Assembly: GCF_001645385.1 (NCBI RefSeq)
Contig: NZ_LVHI01000037.1
Coordinates: 65,588-129,587, forward strand
Direction: 5' to 3'
DNA length: 64,000 bases
From: Rhodococcoides kyotonense
GTDB lineage: Bacteria > Actinomycetota > Actinomycetes > Mycobacteriales > Mycobacteriaceae
The position numbers and the translations under genes are program-made. The notes under the pieces are model-generated. The model searched no databases. It was not told the origin of the DNA and worked only from the letters and a program-made list of their open reading frames with translations. Every line of letters starts with the position of its first letter. Positions within the stretch are counted from its first letter, which is position 1. This document shows positions 46,201 through 54,456 of the stretch, piece by piece.

Positions 46201-48181
46201 CGCCTTCGACGTCGTCATCGTCGACGAGGCAAGTCAGTCCGAGGTCACCAGCCTGCTGCTGATGTGGCTGGCGCCCAAGATCATTCTCGTCGGTGACGAG
46301 AAGCAGTGTGCACCTCCGGGAATCAAGAACTACACGCTGCAGTCGGTGCTCGATCGGCTCGACGACCTTCTTCCGGACGTCCCGATCAGCACTCGCATGA
46401 TGCTGACGCCGAAGTCCAGTCTGTTCACGTTGCAGCGGGCGAAGTTCGGCGACATCGTCCGAATGCGCGAGCACTACCGATCCATGCCCGAAATCATCGA
46501 ATGGTCGTCGACCCAGTTCTACGACGACATGCCCCTCGTCCCCGTCAGACAGTTCGGTGCGGACCGGCTGATGCCGCTTCGCAGCACATTGGTCGACGGT
46601 GCGACCACCGCTGGGTCGAGCACGCGTCTTACCAATGCCGCGGAGGCGCAGGCCGTCGTCGACCAGCTTGCTCAGTGCCTCGCTGATCCCGAGTACGCAG
46701 GAAAGACGTTCGGCATCGCGGTCCTGCAGGGCGCTGCGCAGGCGAACCACATTCAGTCTTTGGTGTTCGAGCGTGTTCCGGCGGAACAGAGGGAAGAGCG
46801 GCGTATCCGTATCGGCACCCCACCCGAGTTCCAGGGCGACGAGCGTGACGTGATGTTCCTGTCGATGGTCGTCGCACCAGGGACGTCGTTCAACGCATTG
46901 ACCGCGGATGTGTACAAGCGCCGATTCAACGTCGCCGCGTCACGTGCTCGGGATCAGCTGTGGCTGTTCCACTCGGTTACCGTGGACGAACTGTCGCCGA
47001 CGGATCTGAGACGCTCGCTGCTGTCGTACGTCGAGGCGGCGCCGACGGTTCCCGTTCCTGCCGTGCCCGAATCGGTTTCGGCGACGACACGGCACCCGGA
47101 CTTCGGATCGTTGTTCGAGCAGCAAGTCTTCCTCGCGTTGCGCGAGCGCGGCTATCACGTCAATCCTCGCGTCGAGGTCAACGGGATGGCCATCGACCTC
47201 GTCGTCACCGGTGCTGCGGTGCGGGTGGCGATCGAGTGCGACGACGACTCCGACGTCGATGCCGACGAGTTGATGGATCGCATGGAGCGCGAGTTCGAAT
47301 TGCGCCGCAGCGGATGGCTTTTCCACCGAGTGCGGGCGTCGGACTTTGCTCTCGATCGAGAGCGCGTGCTCGACACCGTCACCGAGATCCTCGATTCCGT
47401 CGGGCTTCTGCGCGACGAGGTCGAGGTGGTCGTCGAAGGTTTCGGCGCGACGGCATGGTCGCCGATCGCTCTCGTACGGGACGCCGACGACACCGAGGTC
47501 GACGACGAGGTGGTCGAACTCGGCACTGTCGACACACCTGAGCCTTCGCGGGTCGACGTCGAACTCGCGCCGCTGCCGGAGGTCATCGAGACCGTCGACG
47601 AGGCTCCGGAGCTTGATGCCTCGGATGTAGACGAGGTCGAAGATGTCGACGACGACGTGGACGACGTCGAACCGGTGCCGACGCCAGCGCGGGTCATGCC
47701 GCGTGAGGACCTGATTGCGGCTATTCGGTATTCGCAGAAGAAGAACATGTTTTCGGTCGCGCAGACGGTCGAGGAACTCGAAGTCACGGCCGAAGCGGTT
47801 CACGAAGCGTTGGCCGAGATCAAGTCTCGGGACGATGCCTTGCGGGCGTCGAAGCGCAGGCCACCAGCTCCGACACCGGTGGTGATGCCGCGTCGACGGC
47901 CGGTGGTGGCGGAACATGCGAAGGTCAGCGAAAGCCGTTCTTTGCAGGCCGAATTGGATGCATTACCGGTGGCGTCGTGGATGGCTGGTGCACGTCAAAT
48001 TGCTGTGGCTGCAGCGCGTCCCAACGCTCCTCTGACTGTCGATCGCTGTCAGCGCGTTACAGGGTTGTCGACGGAGAAGGTAGATCAGCTGTTGGCGGAC
48101 CTGGTTGTTACGCGGAAGCTGGTCAGACGAAAACGTGATGGTGTGGAGGAATGGGTGCGGCCGCAGGGGTTGACGCTGTGA
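43298..48181 (+). CDS. Large SF1 helicase with C-terminal Vsr-like nuclease domain
   Basis: The product has 1627 residues. The N-terminal 340 residues are a conserved lead-in found also in the paralogue at 60670. Walker A is GPPGTGKT (353-360). A long helical insertion follows. Walker B is VDEAS (976-979 region), then GDEKQCAPPG and the late SF1 motif AASRARDQLWLF near 1214. Residues about 1267-1370 look like a Vsr/MTES_1575-type nuclease (AIDLVV, then AIECDD, then GWLFHRVRASDF). An acidic linker (about 1400-1470) leads to C-terminal winged-helix-like repeats. SF1 helicase-Vsr proteins are known in antiphage defence. Its TGA overlaps the GTG of the next helicase. Confidence 0.88.
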   Translation: MSLVDDDELRGRVRRLLQFLRETVGAQSKPIRSYGTDARVEWLFDDSRPLDVNTDVAPGDVAVRIPRTSIEQRPSLPRGLADHVDESTAPPTVKPNAPAEAQEWLQRWHEWSLDDQQRRPFAELFRSVDLMLHDLGAQPESLELVIASGYLDATIGGQQIATHLITQQASISREESTGDLLVTVAPASSPRLEDVQVLLDLDGFDRAGSKAQHRRLSELITSSLSADIPKLLGDWATSALKQPLTVIADHDKPANSTADTLRMSPALVLRKRGSYALMSYYDAMLAALDNGAPVPVGLSHLVEGHDDNTRRNWLEAQISDTPSAEPLFPLPANRAQAGIYNRVMNDTGVVVEGPPGTGKTHTIANLMSALMAQGQRILVTSEKAQALRVLRDKLPVELQDLCVSVTDMARGGSAELDESVSTIASRKASFDPDESARRLKSLAGKRFSAKEQRREIKELMRVARSSEADIHSPLPSYTGTLATIIGKLNAQQDELGWIPGPLHSEQAPCDDTSFASLFTVSTGGPNLPSAEHIRALSLRMHSASSLAGLDDIDPTQLHYILPSAHALTDRARTVESFGPTYTALADGLLSGALGSSWSRAQTVSAMLSVAVSADAAVGSHQVVATASRQALNAFDAAARLHESGQAGHGSPQSTDLLDAGATVDGVPAASGSELRLVAEHIRALVAVDDASNLLRTIGIELPSDGGTRTQRVDTLQSVWNQVLATGSLASARDELVSALGAVVPSLPQVTTLADASALASEVTGLTDRSDAASARAELNALADRVAAEVPNSDYLVVALRTADPDAYERLAADLQLTVGNSAILETLAAQAPIFARAIDDGFVPPTMSFTKAWAWRWTRQWVESVQQPDQNEHLDAELDAIDEELSSLTAQLAAEQAWQECLQRMTNREVTALRAYQENMSNAGLGTNALAQRYRVAARAAMKDAQTVVPAWVMPIAQVLSSIPPQQNAFDVVIVDEASQSEVTSLLLMWLAPKIILVGDEKQCAPPGIKNYTLQSVLDRLDDLLPDVPISTRMMLTPKSSLFTLQRAKFGDIVRMREHYRSMPEIIEWSSTQFYDDMPLVPVRQFGADRLMPLRSTLVDGATTAGSSTRLTNAAEAQAVVDQLAQCLADPEYAGKTFGIAVLQGAAQANHIQSLVFERVPAEQREERRIRIGTPPEFQGDERDVMFLSMVVAPGTSFNALTADVYKRRFNVAASRARDQLWLFHSVTVDELSPTDLRRSLLSYVEAAPTVPVPAVPESVSATTRHPDFGSLFEQQVFLALRERGYHVNPRVEVNGMAIDLVVTGAAVRVAIECDDDSDVDADELMDRMEREFELRRSGWLFHRVRASDFALDRERVLDTVTEILDSVGLLRDEVEVVVEGFGATAWSPIALVRDADDTEVDDEVVELGTVDTPEPSRVDVELAPLPEVIETVDEAPELDASDVDEVEDVDDDVDDVEPVPTPARVMPREDLIAAIRYSQKKNMFSVAQTVEELEVTAEAVHEALAEIKSRDDALRASKRRPPAPTPVVMPRRRPVVAEHAKVSESRSLQAELDALPVASWMAGARQIAVAAARPNAPLTVDRCQRVTGLSTEKVDQLLADLVVTRKLVRRKRDGVEEWVRPQGLTL

Positions 48182-49866
48182 CACAGGTGGCGACGCGGTC
48201 CGAGGGGCTGCGGGAGTGGCAGAAAGAGGCGTTCGACGCGTGGGTGTCGCACGGCTACCGCGCGATCGTCGAGGCCGTCACGGGCACCGGGAAGACACAT
48301 GTGGGGTTGGCGGCGACGCTGGACTCGGTGAGTCGTGGTCGTCAGGTGATGGTGGTGGTGCCGAGCGTCGATCTGCTCGAGCAGTGGTATTCGGCGATGG
48401 TAAAGGCGTTGCCGACCGTGCGGATCGGGCGGCGCGGCAACAACCACAGCGATACGTTCCGGTACTACGACGTGTTGATCACGACGATTCAGTCAGCGGT
48501 CCGCAAAGGGGCGCCGCTGCCACGGACCGGGGCGTTGCTCGTCGCGGACGAAGTACATCGCTACGGGGCGGGTTCGTACGCGAAGGTGTTGATGGACCGC
48601 TTCGACGAGCGGCTTGGTCTGACGGCGACGTTGGAGCGTCAGGACGACGGTGTCGATTCCTACCTGATGCCGTATTTCGAGAACCTGGTCAAGGGATGCG
48701 ATGCAGCGCGGGGGAGACGCGACGGGATCCTCGCGCCGGTGCGGGTGATGACGGTGGCGGTGCCGTTCACGGCTGCTGAAGCTACCAAGTTTGCCGATCT
48801 CGACGAGAAGGCCAAGTCTCTGCGTAACACGCTGATCTTCGACCATGGCTGTGCTGCTGAACCGTTCGGCGAGTTCATGAAGACTGTCGTCGATCTGGGC
48901 AAGGAACGGCATCTGCCTGCGAGTCGGGTCGCGAGCCGGTATCTGTCGGCGTTTTCGAAGCGGCGAGCATTGTTGGCGGACTGCGAGGGGAAGCTGCAGG
49001 CGTTGGCTGCGATTGCTCCGGGGTTGGCGAAGTCGAAGCGGTCGATCGTGTTCTCGGAGACGAAGGAGTCTGCGGCTCAGGGTGCGGAGGTGTTGAAGGC
49101 TGGTGGGCTTGCGGCGCATCAGTATTCGAGTCATCTGGACCGGGTGGGGCGTACCAGGATTCTGAAGCAGTTCCGTAGTGGTGAGCTGACGAGTTTGGTT
49201 GCGCCGCGTGTGCTCGACGAGGGCATCGATGTGCCGGCGGTGGATGTCGGTGTGATCATTGCGAGTAGTTCGTCGAAGCGTCAGATGATTCAGCGGATGG
49301 GCCGGATTCTGCGGTTGAAGCCGGATGGTCGGCCTGCGGCGTTCGTGATCATGTATGTGGCGGGGACGAACGAGGATCCGAACTTCGGCGCGCATGAGGC
49401 GTTTCTCGACGAGCTGACCAACGTCGCCGAGCAGGTTGTCGACGTCGATCTCGCCGACGCGGGTGCGGTGCTCGCGAGTTGGCTGGATCAGTCGGCTGCG
49501 GTTCTTCCCGAGCTTCCGGTGGCTCCGAAGCCGATCGAGCCGATCGTGATTCCGCAGTCGAAGATGGTACCGACGGTGGCGTCTGCGTCGAGGACGCGGA
49601 CGGTGAAGGAGATTTTGTCGGAGGCGCAGTACGGGACGTCGGATCAGCTCGACGGGATTTTGCGGTGTCTGGCTGCTATCGATGTGCGGGAGGCGTCGGT
49701 GTTGATCCGGCGGTACGGGATCGATGGGGCGAAGCCTCGGACGGTGTCGCAGGTGGCGGCGGAGATGGGTCTGAAGCGCCTGATCATCGACCAGCTCGAG
49801 AAGCGGGGGTTGAAGTCCCTGGAGAGGGAGGCTGGTCGAGTCTTAAGCGCTGTGTTGGGCGGCTAG
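48178..49866 (+). CDS. SF2 DEVH-box helicase with sigma-region-4-like C-terminus
   Basis: The product has 562 residues from GTG 48178 (AGGGG 9 bases upstream; ATG 48151 is an alternative). It is an XPB/type III restriction-like SF2 helicase: Walker A AVTGTGKTH (33-41), DEVH (124-127), motif VI QRMGRILR. The last 70 residues depart from helicases and read like sigma-70 region 4: VREASVLIRRYGIDGAKPRT, then VAAEMGLKRLIIDQLEKRGL. They align with the end of the sigma factor encoded next. This suggests DNA or RNA-polymerase contact through a sigma-4 fold. It is coupled to the large helicase by a GTGA overlap. Confidence 0.82.
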   Translation: MTQVATRSEGLREWQKEAFDAWVSHGYRAIVEAVTGTGKTHVGLAATLDSVSRGRQVMVVVPSVDLLEQWYSAMVKALPTVRIGRRGNNHSDTFRYYDVLITTIQSAVRKGAPLPRTGALLVADEVHRYGAGSYAKVLMDRFDERLGLTATLERQDDGVDSYLMPYFENLVKGCDAARGRRDGILAPVRVMTVAVPFTAAEATKFADLDEKAKSLRNTLIFDHGCAAEPFGEFMKTVVDLGKERHLPASRVASRYLSAFSKRRALLADCEGKLQALAAIAPGLAKSKRSIVFSETKESAAQGAEVLKAGGLAAHQYSSHLDRVGRTRILKQFRSGELTSLVAPRVLDEGIDVPAVDVGVIIASSSSKRQMIQRMGRILRLKPDGRPAAFVIMYVAGTNEDPNFGAHEAFLDELTNVAEQVVDVDLADAGAVLASWLDQSAAVLPELPVAPKPIEPIVIPQSKMVPTVASASRTRTVKEILSEAQYGTSDQLDGILRCLAAIDVREASVLIRRYGIDGAKPRTVSQVAAEMGLKRLIIDQLEKRGLKSLEREAGRVLSAVLGG

Positions 49867-50874
49867 ATGTCGATCTTCGAAGAATCGAGGCCCTGGCAGA
49901 ACCACTCCCTCGTTTCACCAGTAGACGAATGTAAGGTCGCTGAGCCATCGAGGGACGAAAGCGATGCGTTCGAAGGGATCAGTCTCTACCTCAAGCAGAT
50001 CGGCAAAGTTGGTCTTCTGAATGCACAGGAAGAAGTCGAACTCGCAAAACGCATCGAAGCCGGACTTTTTGCGGGCTACCATCTCGAGCGTTTGCATCAA
50101 TCTGGAGCGACACTTCCGAAATATCTCCGACGCGACATGACCTGGATAGTGAGGGATGGCCACCGCGCGAAGAAGCATCTGATAGAGGCGAACCTTCGGC
50201 TCGTTGTGTCATTGGCGAAGCGGCATCAGTACCGAGGTCTTGATCTGCTCGACCTCGTGCAACACGGCAACATTGGTCTGATTCGAACAGTGGAAAAGTT
50301 CGATTACAAAAGTGGTCACAGGTTCTCGACTTACGCAACCTGGTGGATCAGGCAGGCGATTCAGCGCGGAATCGCCAACGAAGCTCGGATGATCCGCCTG
50401 CCAGTGCATCTCGAAGAGACGCTGGCGAAGATCCGGCGTGCTGAGGCCGCGCTTGCCGACAGCGTCGACGGTGCAACGGCTCGATCGTTGGTTTCCGAGC
50501 AAGTGGGTATGACCGAGTGCGACGTCCTGAGCTTGAAGAACGCCGCGCGCAAGGTATTTAGCCTGGAGTGGCTCGTGTACGAAACTGACGGCCACTACTC
50601 GGATCTCTTCGATGATGAGGAGGTCGAGGCAGTAGACGCCGTGACTCGCATTCTGCTTCTCGACCAGCTGCAGTCTGTCTTTGAGACCTTGAAGGAGCGT
50701 GAGGCGGGGATAGTCAAGCTACGGAACGGTTTTGGGTTGTCGCGACCTGCAGAGCATGACGAAGTCGCTCAGGTGTATGGCGTTACATCGGAACGGATCC
50801 GTCAGATCGAGACCAAGGCCATGCAGAAGCTCCGTGATCCATCCCGTTCACAGGTGTTGCGAGACTACCTCTGA
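49867..50874 (+). CDS. SigA/SigB-type (group 1/2) sigma-70 factor
   Basis: The product has 335 residues. Region 1.2 is SLYLKQIGKVGLLNAQEEVE. Region 2 holds LIEANLRLVVSLAKRHQYRG, LDLVQHGNIGLIRTVEKFDY and RFSTYATWWIRQAIQRGI, an intact -10 recognition helix. Region 4 is REAGIVKLRNGFGLS followed by YGVTSERIRQIETKAMQKLR. Such factors direct RNA polymerase; this one is placed among defence-like genes, directly after the helicase stop (TAG then ATG), and may transcribe the island or an inducible set. It lacks the long acidic N-terminus of the housekeeping factor, so it is group 2-like. A spare sigB inserted by chance is the alternative. Confidence 0.9.
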   Translation: MSIFEESRPWQNHSLVSPVDECKVAEPSRDESDAFEGISLYLKQIGKVGLLNAQEEVELAKRIEAGLFAGYHLERLHQSGATLPKYLRRDMTWIVRDGHRAKKHLIEANLRLVVSLAKRHQYRGLDLLDLVQHGNIGLIRTVEKFDYKSGHRFSTYATWWIRQAIQRGIANEARMIRLPVHLEETLAKIRRAEAALADSVDGATARSLVSEQVGMTECDVLSLKNAARKVFSLEWLVYETDGHYSDLFDDEEVEAVDAVTRILLLDQLQSVFETLKEREAGIVKLRNGFGLSRPAEHDEVAQVYGVTSERIRQIETKAMQKLRDPSRSQVLRDYL

Positions 50875-51827
50875 GCCGATAAATCGTCACTGGCGGCAAG
50901 AGAAGGAAGTAGCTTCGCCAAATCGACCAACTCCACAGCTTGCCCCGGCCCGCTGGTGAACTCAGCGACAGTCATCTCATCGGTACCGAATGCATCCGTG
51001 AAGCGCGTTCGCAGGTGTGGCGACGATCTAGCCAGCGCCCAATGCACGCTCGACTTCGAGGTGGTCAGGAATTTCCTTGGCAGCTCGCCCACAACGAATA
51101 GCTGTGCGCGCCGGCCGGATTGGTCGAGAGCAAGATGGACGAGGTCGGCGAAGAGTCCGCGTTTGCGCATAGTGTCGGCACCCTTCCACTGGGCGACCTT
51201 GAACTCTGCTATGCGACGGTCCGTTTCGAGGTCGAAGGGCCTGCTCGGATCGTTGCCCGCGCCGAGAGACGGGCGAACGGTAACCGTCTCATTGCTCTCC
51301 AGGATGAGGGGCAGGCACCGGCTAATCGTCGTCGCATGAATGACGTCGGAAAGTCGACCGACGTGTTTGCGGACAGACAATGCCGCGTCGAGCAGATCCT
51401 CGCTGAATCCGAATTCGGCTACAACAGAGGAGCAGTCAGCTGCGTCGGCCCCGGCAAGCGACGCCTCCGCCGACGAGAGAAGTCCAGTCAGCGAAATCAT
51501 GCTCATAAACGCCGACAAGGTCGCGAACGACTGAGCCGAGTCGAGGCTTTGCTCAACGGCAGGCGTTTCGGTGACGATCTCCTGTGTTGCTTTCGTCTTC
51601 GGCGTGTACACGCTGGTCTGCAGACCAAGGGAGCGCAGGTGTGCCAGTGCTCGGTGCGATGTGAACGCGGCACGCGGGATGTCCGTAAGTAACTGATAGA
51701 CCTGCTTCGGGGGATAGCGCCGGCCTTCGATGTGTACCCAGTGTTCTTGAATCGGCTCGGGCGCAACTCCGGCGATCGCGTCCAAGAGTCGTGCATGGTC
51801 TGCGTTGGATGGACTCACGAAGTCCAT
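50865..51827 (-). CDS. Putative PD-(D/E)XK nuclease-like protein
   Basis: The product has 320 residues. The N-terminus has a module common in restriction-related proteins (HWVHIEGRRYPPKQVYQLLT, then FTSHRALAHLRSLG). The C-terminal half contains RPFDLETDRRIAEFKVAQWK, where D and the EFK tripeptide fit a PD-(D/E)XK active site, then a QLFVVGELP strand. Nuclease function is inferred from this motif alone. Its 3' end overlaps the sigma gene by 10 bp on the opposite strand. It is divergent from the VWA gene. Confidence 0.55.
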   Translation of the reverse strand: MDFVSPSNADHARLLDAIAGVAPEPIQEHWVHIEGRRYPPKQVYQLLTDIPRAAFTSHRALAHLRSLGLQTSVYTPKTKATQEIVTETPAVEQSLDSAQSFATLSAFMSMISLTGLLSSAEASLAGADAADCSSVVAEFGFSEDLLDAALSVRKHVGRLSDVIHATTISRCLPLILESNETVTVRPSLGAGNDPSRPFDLETDRRIAEFKVAQWKGADTMRKRGLFADLVHLALDQSGRRAQLFVVGELPRKFLTTSKSSVHWALARSSPHLRTRFTDAFGTDEMTVAEFTSGPGQAVELVDLAKLLPSLAASDDLSAQR

Positions 51828-52172
51828 CCAACCTCAAGACCCTGGACAGTCACGTCAGCAGCCGAAACCGACGCATGGCTGATTTCAAGCGCCGAAAGCG
51901 GGCGCGCGGGATCTGTTCTATCTCTCACGCATGAGCGGTTAAGTTCTCGCACAGTGGGTCTCGTAGGTACGCATGCCCGTATTCGGCAGGAAAGTTGTCA
52001 GACGATACTGATAGAACTTGGCTGTAACGCCTCGACGGTAGTTGTCGATTCAATCCTGTCTGGACCGATCGGTTTGAACTTCGACGATTGCTGGTGCAGG
52101 CGCCCCGTGCTCGCAACGACGCGTGCGCTGTCACCTCGAGAACGATCTGTGCAGATCAGAGATGAGTCCCCT
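51828..52172. other. Intergenic region upstream of the TerY-like operon
   Basis: About 345 bases between the divergent nuclease-like and VWA genes. An open frame crosses it in phase with the VWA gene, but its translation (ending near RALSPRERSVQIRDESP) has no VWA-family features, so I treat it as leader DNA. A 14-bp inverted repeat lies at 52144-52157 just before the chosen start. Confidence 0.5.
52144..52157. promoter_or_regulatory. Inverted repeat immediately upstream of the TerY-like gene
   Basis: GATCTG-TG-CAGATC is a perfect inverted repeat 16 bases before the GTG start at 52173. It could be an operator for the seven-gene operon; no cognate regulator is known. Confidence 0.35.
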
Positions 52173-52907
52173 GTGGTCGAGTTCAACAAGTTCGATGTCG
52201 AAGCGGCGAAGACGCTGCCCTTCTACCTCGTCTTCGACGTGTCGTACTCCATGTCCGACGTCATCGATGCGGTCAATGGCTGCCTGTCGGAGTTGAAGGA
52301 CGCGATCGGCAACATGCCTTTGCTGGCCGACATAGCCCGCGTCTCGGTCATCTCATTCGCGGATTCGGCCCAGGTCGAGATCCCCATGGGCGACATCAGC
52401 CTGGCGTCCGAGATCTATCAGGGGCATTCGCTTCTGCAGGTCAGGGGCGGTACCTCGTTCTCGGCTGCGTTCCGCGAGCTGAAGTCAGCCATCGAGCGTG
52501 ACATCGCGGACCTCAAGCTCGAAGGTGAGCGCAAGGTCTTCCGTCCCACTGCGTTCTTCATTACCGACGGTGAGCCGCTCGACCGCGATTGGCAGCAAGC
52601 CTTCTCGGAGCTGACGACGATCAAGCAGTATCCGCTTCTGTACCCGTTCGGGTTCGGCGACGCGAATGAATCCACGCTTGCAGCCATCACGTATCCCCAG
52701 AACCGCGAGAACGGAAAGAAGCCAGCCCAGTACTTCACCGTCAAGGCTGGCGCGTCCCCAGGCGCCGCGATCGAGAAAATTGCCAAGGTCGTTATTCAGT
52801 CGGTCGTCAGCTTCACCCAGTCGGCGACCGAGGGTGCGCCCGCCGTGCAGATCGATACGCGAGGAACCGAGGACGTCGTCGAGACCCACTATCTGGACGA
52901 GATGTGA
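52173..52907 (+). CDS. TerY-like VWA-domain protein
   Basis: The product has about 244 residues from GTG 52173. The VWA metal site DxSxS is DVSYS (22-26 in LPFYLVFDVSYSMSD), with GGTSFSAAFRELKSAI and FFITDGEPLD supplying the rest of the MIDAS. Length and motifs match TerY of tellurite-resistance-type systems. TerY proteins form a triad with a PP2C phosphatase and a kinase, both present in this operon. It probably acts as a metal-dependent scaffold. The GTG at 52149 is an alternative start. Its TGA overlaps the GTG of the phosphatase. Confidence 0.85.
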   Translation: MVEFNKFDVEAAKTLPFYLVFDVSYSMSDVIDAVNGCLSELKDAIGNMPLLADIARVSVISFADSAQVEIPMGDISLASEIYQGHSLLQVRGGTSFSAAFRELKSAIERDIADLKLEGERKVFRPTAFFITDGEPLDRDWQQAFSELTTIKQYPLLYPFGFGDANESTLAAITYPQNRENGKKPAQYFTVKAGASPGAAIEKIAKVVIQSVVSFTQSATEGAPAVQIDTRGTEDVVETHYLDEM

Positions 52908-53818
52908 ATCTGGAAGGCGGGGTTTGGCCCGTCGCCGATCCCGAACCGTTCACAATCGGAGACCCCGGACGGGCTTATTCCGGAACGCATTACGGGGCTC
53001 CGTTCGGCGAAGCAATGCCGAGCAACACCGAATGTGACGGTTTCGATTTCCTGGGTTGGAGCATCCGCGCCGCCTCTATCCGCGGCATTGTCCACCGCCA
53101 ATTCTCCGACCCACGTCAGGACGCATACGCCGTCCGGTACTCGGAGGCCGCCGATCGAATAGTCCTGGCCGTATGTGATGGCGTCGGCAGCGCGCAGTTG
53201 TCGCACAAGGCTGCTCGATGTGTTGCAGATCGGCTCTCTGGCTTAGCTCTGACGTCAGGATTGCTCCCGGACATCGACTGGGTCGAGCTCTTCTTCCGAG
53301 CTTCCGACGAGGTAGTCGACATCGCTGCCGCAGTCTCGCGTGACGTCGAGACTGCGGCAGACGCTCGACGGATCATGGCCACTACAGCGCACGTAGTCGT
53401 CATCGACGGCCTCGCCGCCTCGGGTCCCTGGCATGGGGTGAGTGCCAGCGTTGGCGACTCGACCGCGTGGAAGGCCACGTCGGTCGAAGGGCCTTCCTTC
53501 GACGCCTGGGAGCAGATAGCCAAGCCCACATCGGCGGAGGAAGCTGAGTTTGCCGGGAACGCGACGTCGTCGATCCCACTGATCGACGCCGCAGGAATCG
53601 CAGTTCAGCCCATCGATGTGGATCCCAATGGTCTCCTGATCGTCTGCAGCGACGGTGTAAGTGATGCGTTCGTCGGTGGCGTCGGCCAAGTCCCACTAGC
53701 TCTCGGTGAGGTGTGGGCGTCGCCTCCGAGCGCACTGAACTTCGCGGCGCACGTAGGTTACGGAAGGCGGACGCAGACCGACGATCGGACGTGCATCGCC
53801 CTGTGGTCGCCAACATGA
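52904..53818 (+). CDS. PP2C-type protein phosphatase
   Basis: The product has 304 residues. PP2C metal-binding motifs are present: SDPRQDAYAVR (D73), VLAVCDGVGSAQLS (D92, G93), LIVCSDGVSDAF and TDDRTCIALW. It should remove phosphate from Ser/Thr targets, most simply those of the kinase at 57336. The first 50 residues are an extra N-terminal arm. Together with the VWA gene before it and the kinase after, it forms a TerY-P-type signalling triad. Overlapping start/stop codons at both ends show one transcript. Confidence 0.88.
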   Translation: MNLEGGVWPVADPEPFTIGDPGRAYSGTHYGAPFGEAMPSNTECDGFDFLGWSIRAASIRGIVHRQFSDPRQDAYAVRYSEAADRIVLAVCDGVGSAQLSHKAARCVADRLSGLALTSGLLPDIDWVELFFRASDEVVDIAAAVSRDVETAADARRIMATTAHVVVIDGLAASGPWHGVSASVGDSTAWKATSVEGPSFDAWEQIAKPTSAEEAEFAGNATSSIPLIDAAGIAVQPIDVDPNGLLIVCSDGVSDAFVGGVGQVPLALGEVWASPPSALNFAAHVGYGRRTQTDDRTCIALWSPT

Positions 53819-54456
53819 CGCTCGCTCACCCGCGCTGGCAGGTTGTGACCGACCCTCTGCAAAGTTGCATATCCGTGATCGCGGTCATGCCACTCCTGGC
53901 CGGTGTCGCACTCGCATCTCTGATCTGGACGCCGCTCGGCTACGTCGTTGCCTTGTACTTTGTCTTCAGTTTCAAGACCGTGCTGCGCTCGACACGAGCG
54001 GTGTTCGTAGGATTGGCGCGAGAAGAGTCAAGCGTTATCGCTGGCTGGACGATTTCCGCCATTGCGGTGGCCGGCATTCTTCTCTCGGTTCCCGTCACTG
54101 CAGCGTTCTTACGTGGAGACCTCGACGCGATGGCTGCGCCCGCCCAAGCGTCCGTCGAATCAGGAGTTGACAACCCAATCGGCGAGCTGCCAGCAGCGAT
54201 ATACGGACCATCTTCGGGCATTCCGGACTACTCGATATGCCAAGTAGTGCAGCGGTTCGTCGGAATCGAGCCGACGCACTTTTGCTACACCGGCATTGGG
54301 TATGCGCGGCTCTGGCAGATGCCCATTGCCCTGACCACTCTGATCTCGATCACTCTTCTCTATGCGCTGTTTCCTGTCGCGATCGCGTGGCACGTCCGCA
54401 GACGACCCCAGCGCACATCCCCTCTTGGTTCGCGTTTCTCGAAGGAAAACCCATGA
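53815..54456 (+). CDS. Membrane protein of unknown function in the TerY-like operon
   Basis: The product has 213 residues with about four hydrophobic helices: VIAVMPLLAGVALASLIW, GYVVALYFVFSFKTVL, VIAGWTISAIAVAGILLSV and a C-terminal IALTTLISITLLYALFPVAI. A loop of about 80 residues between the third and fourth helices has two cysteines (YSICQVVQRF, THFCYTG) that could form a disulfide on the outer face. I recognise no family. The ATG overlaps the phosphatase stop and its TGA overlaps the DUF4407 ATG. Confidence 0.7.
   Translation: MTLAHPRWQVVTDPLQSCISVIAVMPLLAGVALASLIWTPLGYVVALYFVFSFKTVLRSTRAVFVGLAREESSVIAGWTISAIAVAGILLSVPVTAAFLRGDLDAMAAPAQASVESGVDNPIGELPAAIYGPSSGIPDYSICQVVQRFVGIEPTHFCYTGIGYARLWQMPIALTTLISITLLYALFPVAIAWHVRRRPQRTSPLGSRFSKENP

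Noticed and set aside
45254..46750. 498-codon minus-strand frame inside the SF1 helicase gene
   Set aside because: Antisense to helicase motifs; no recognisable domain.
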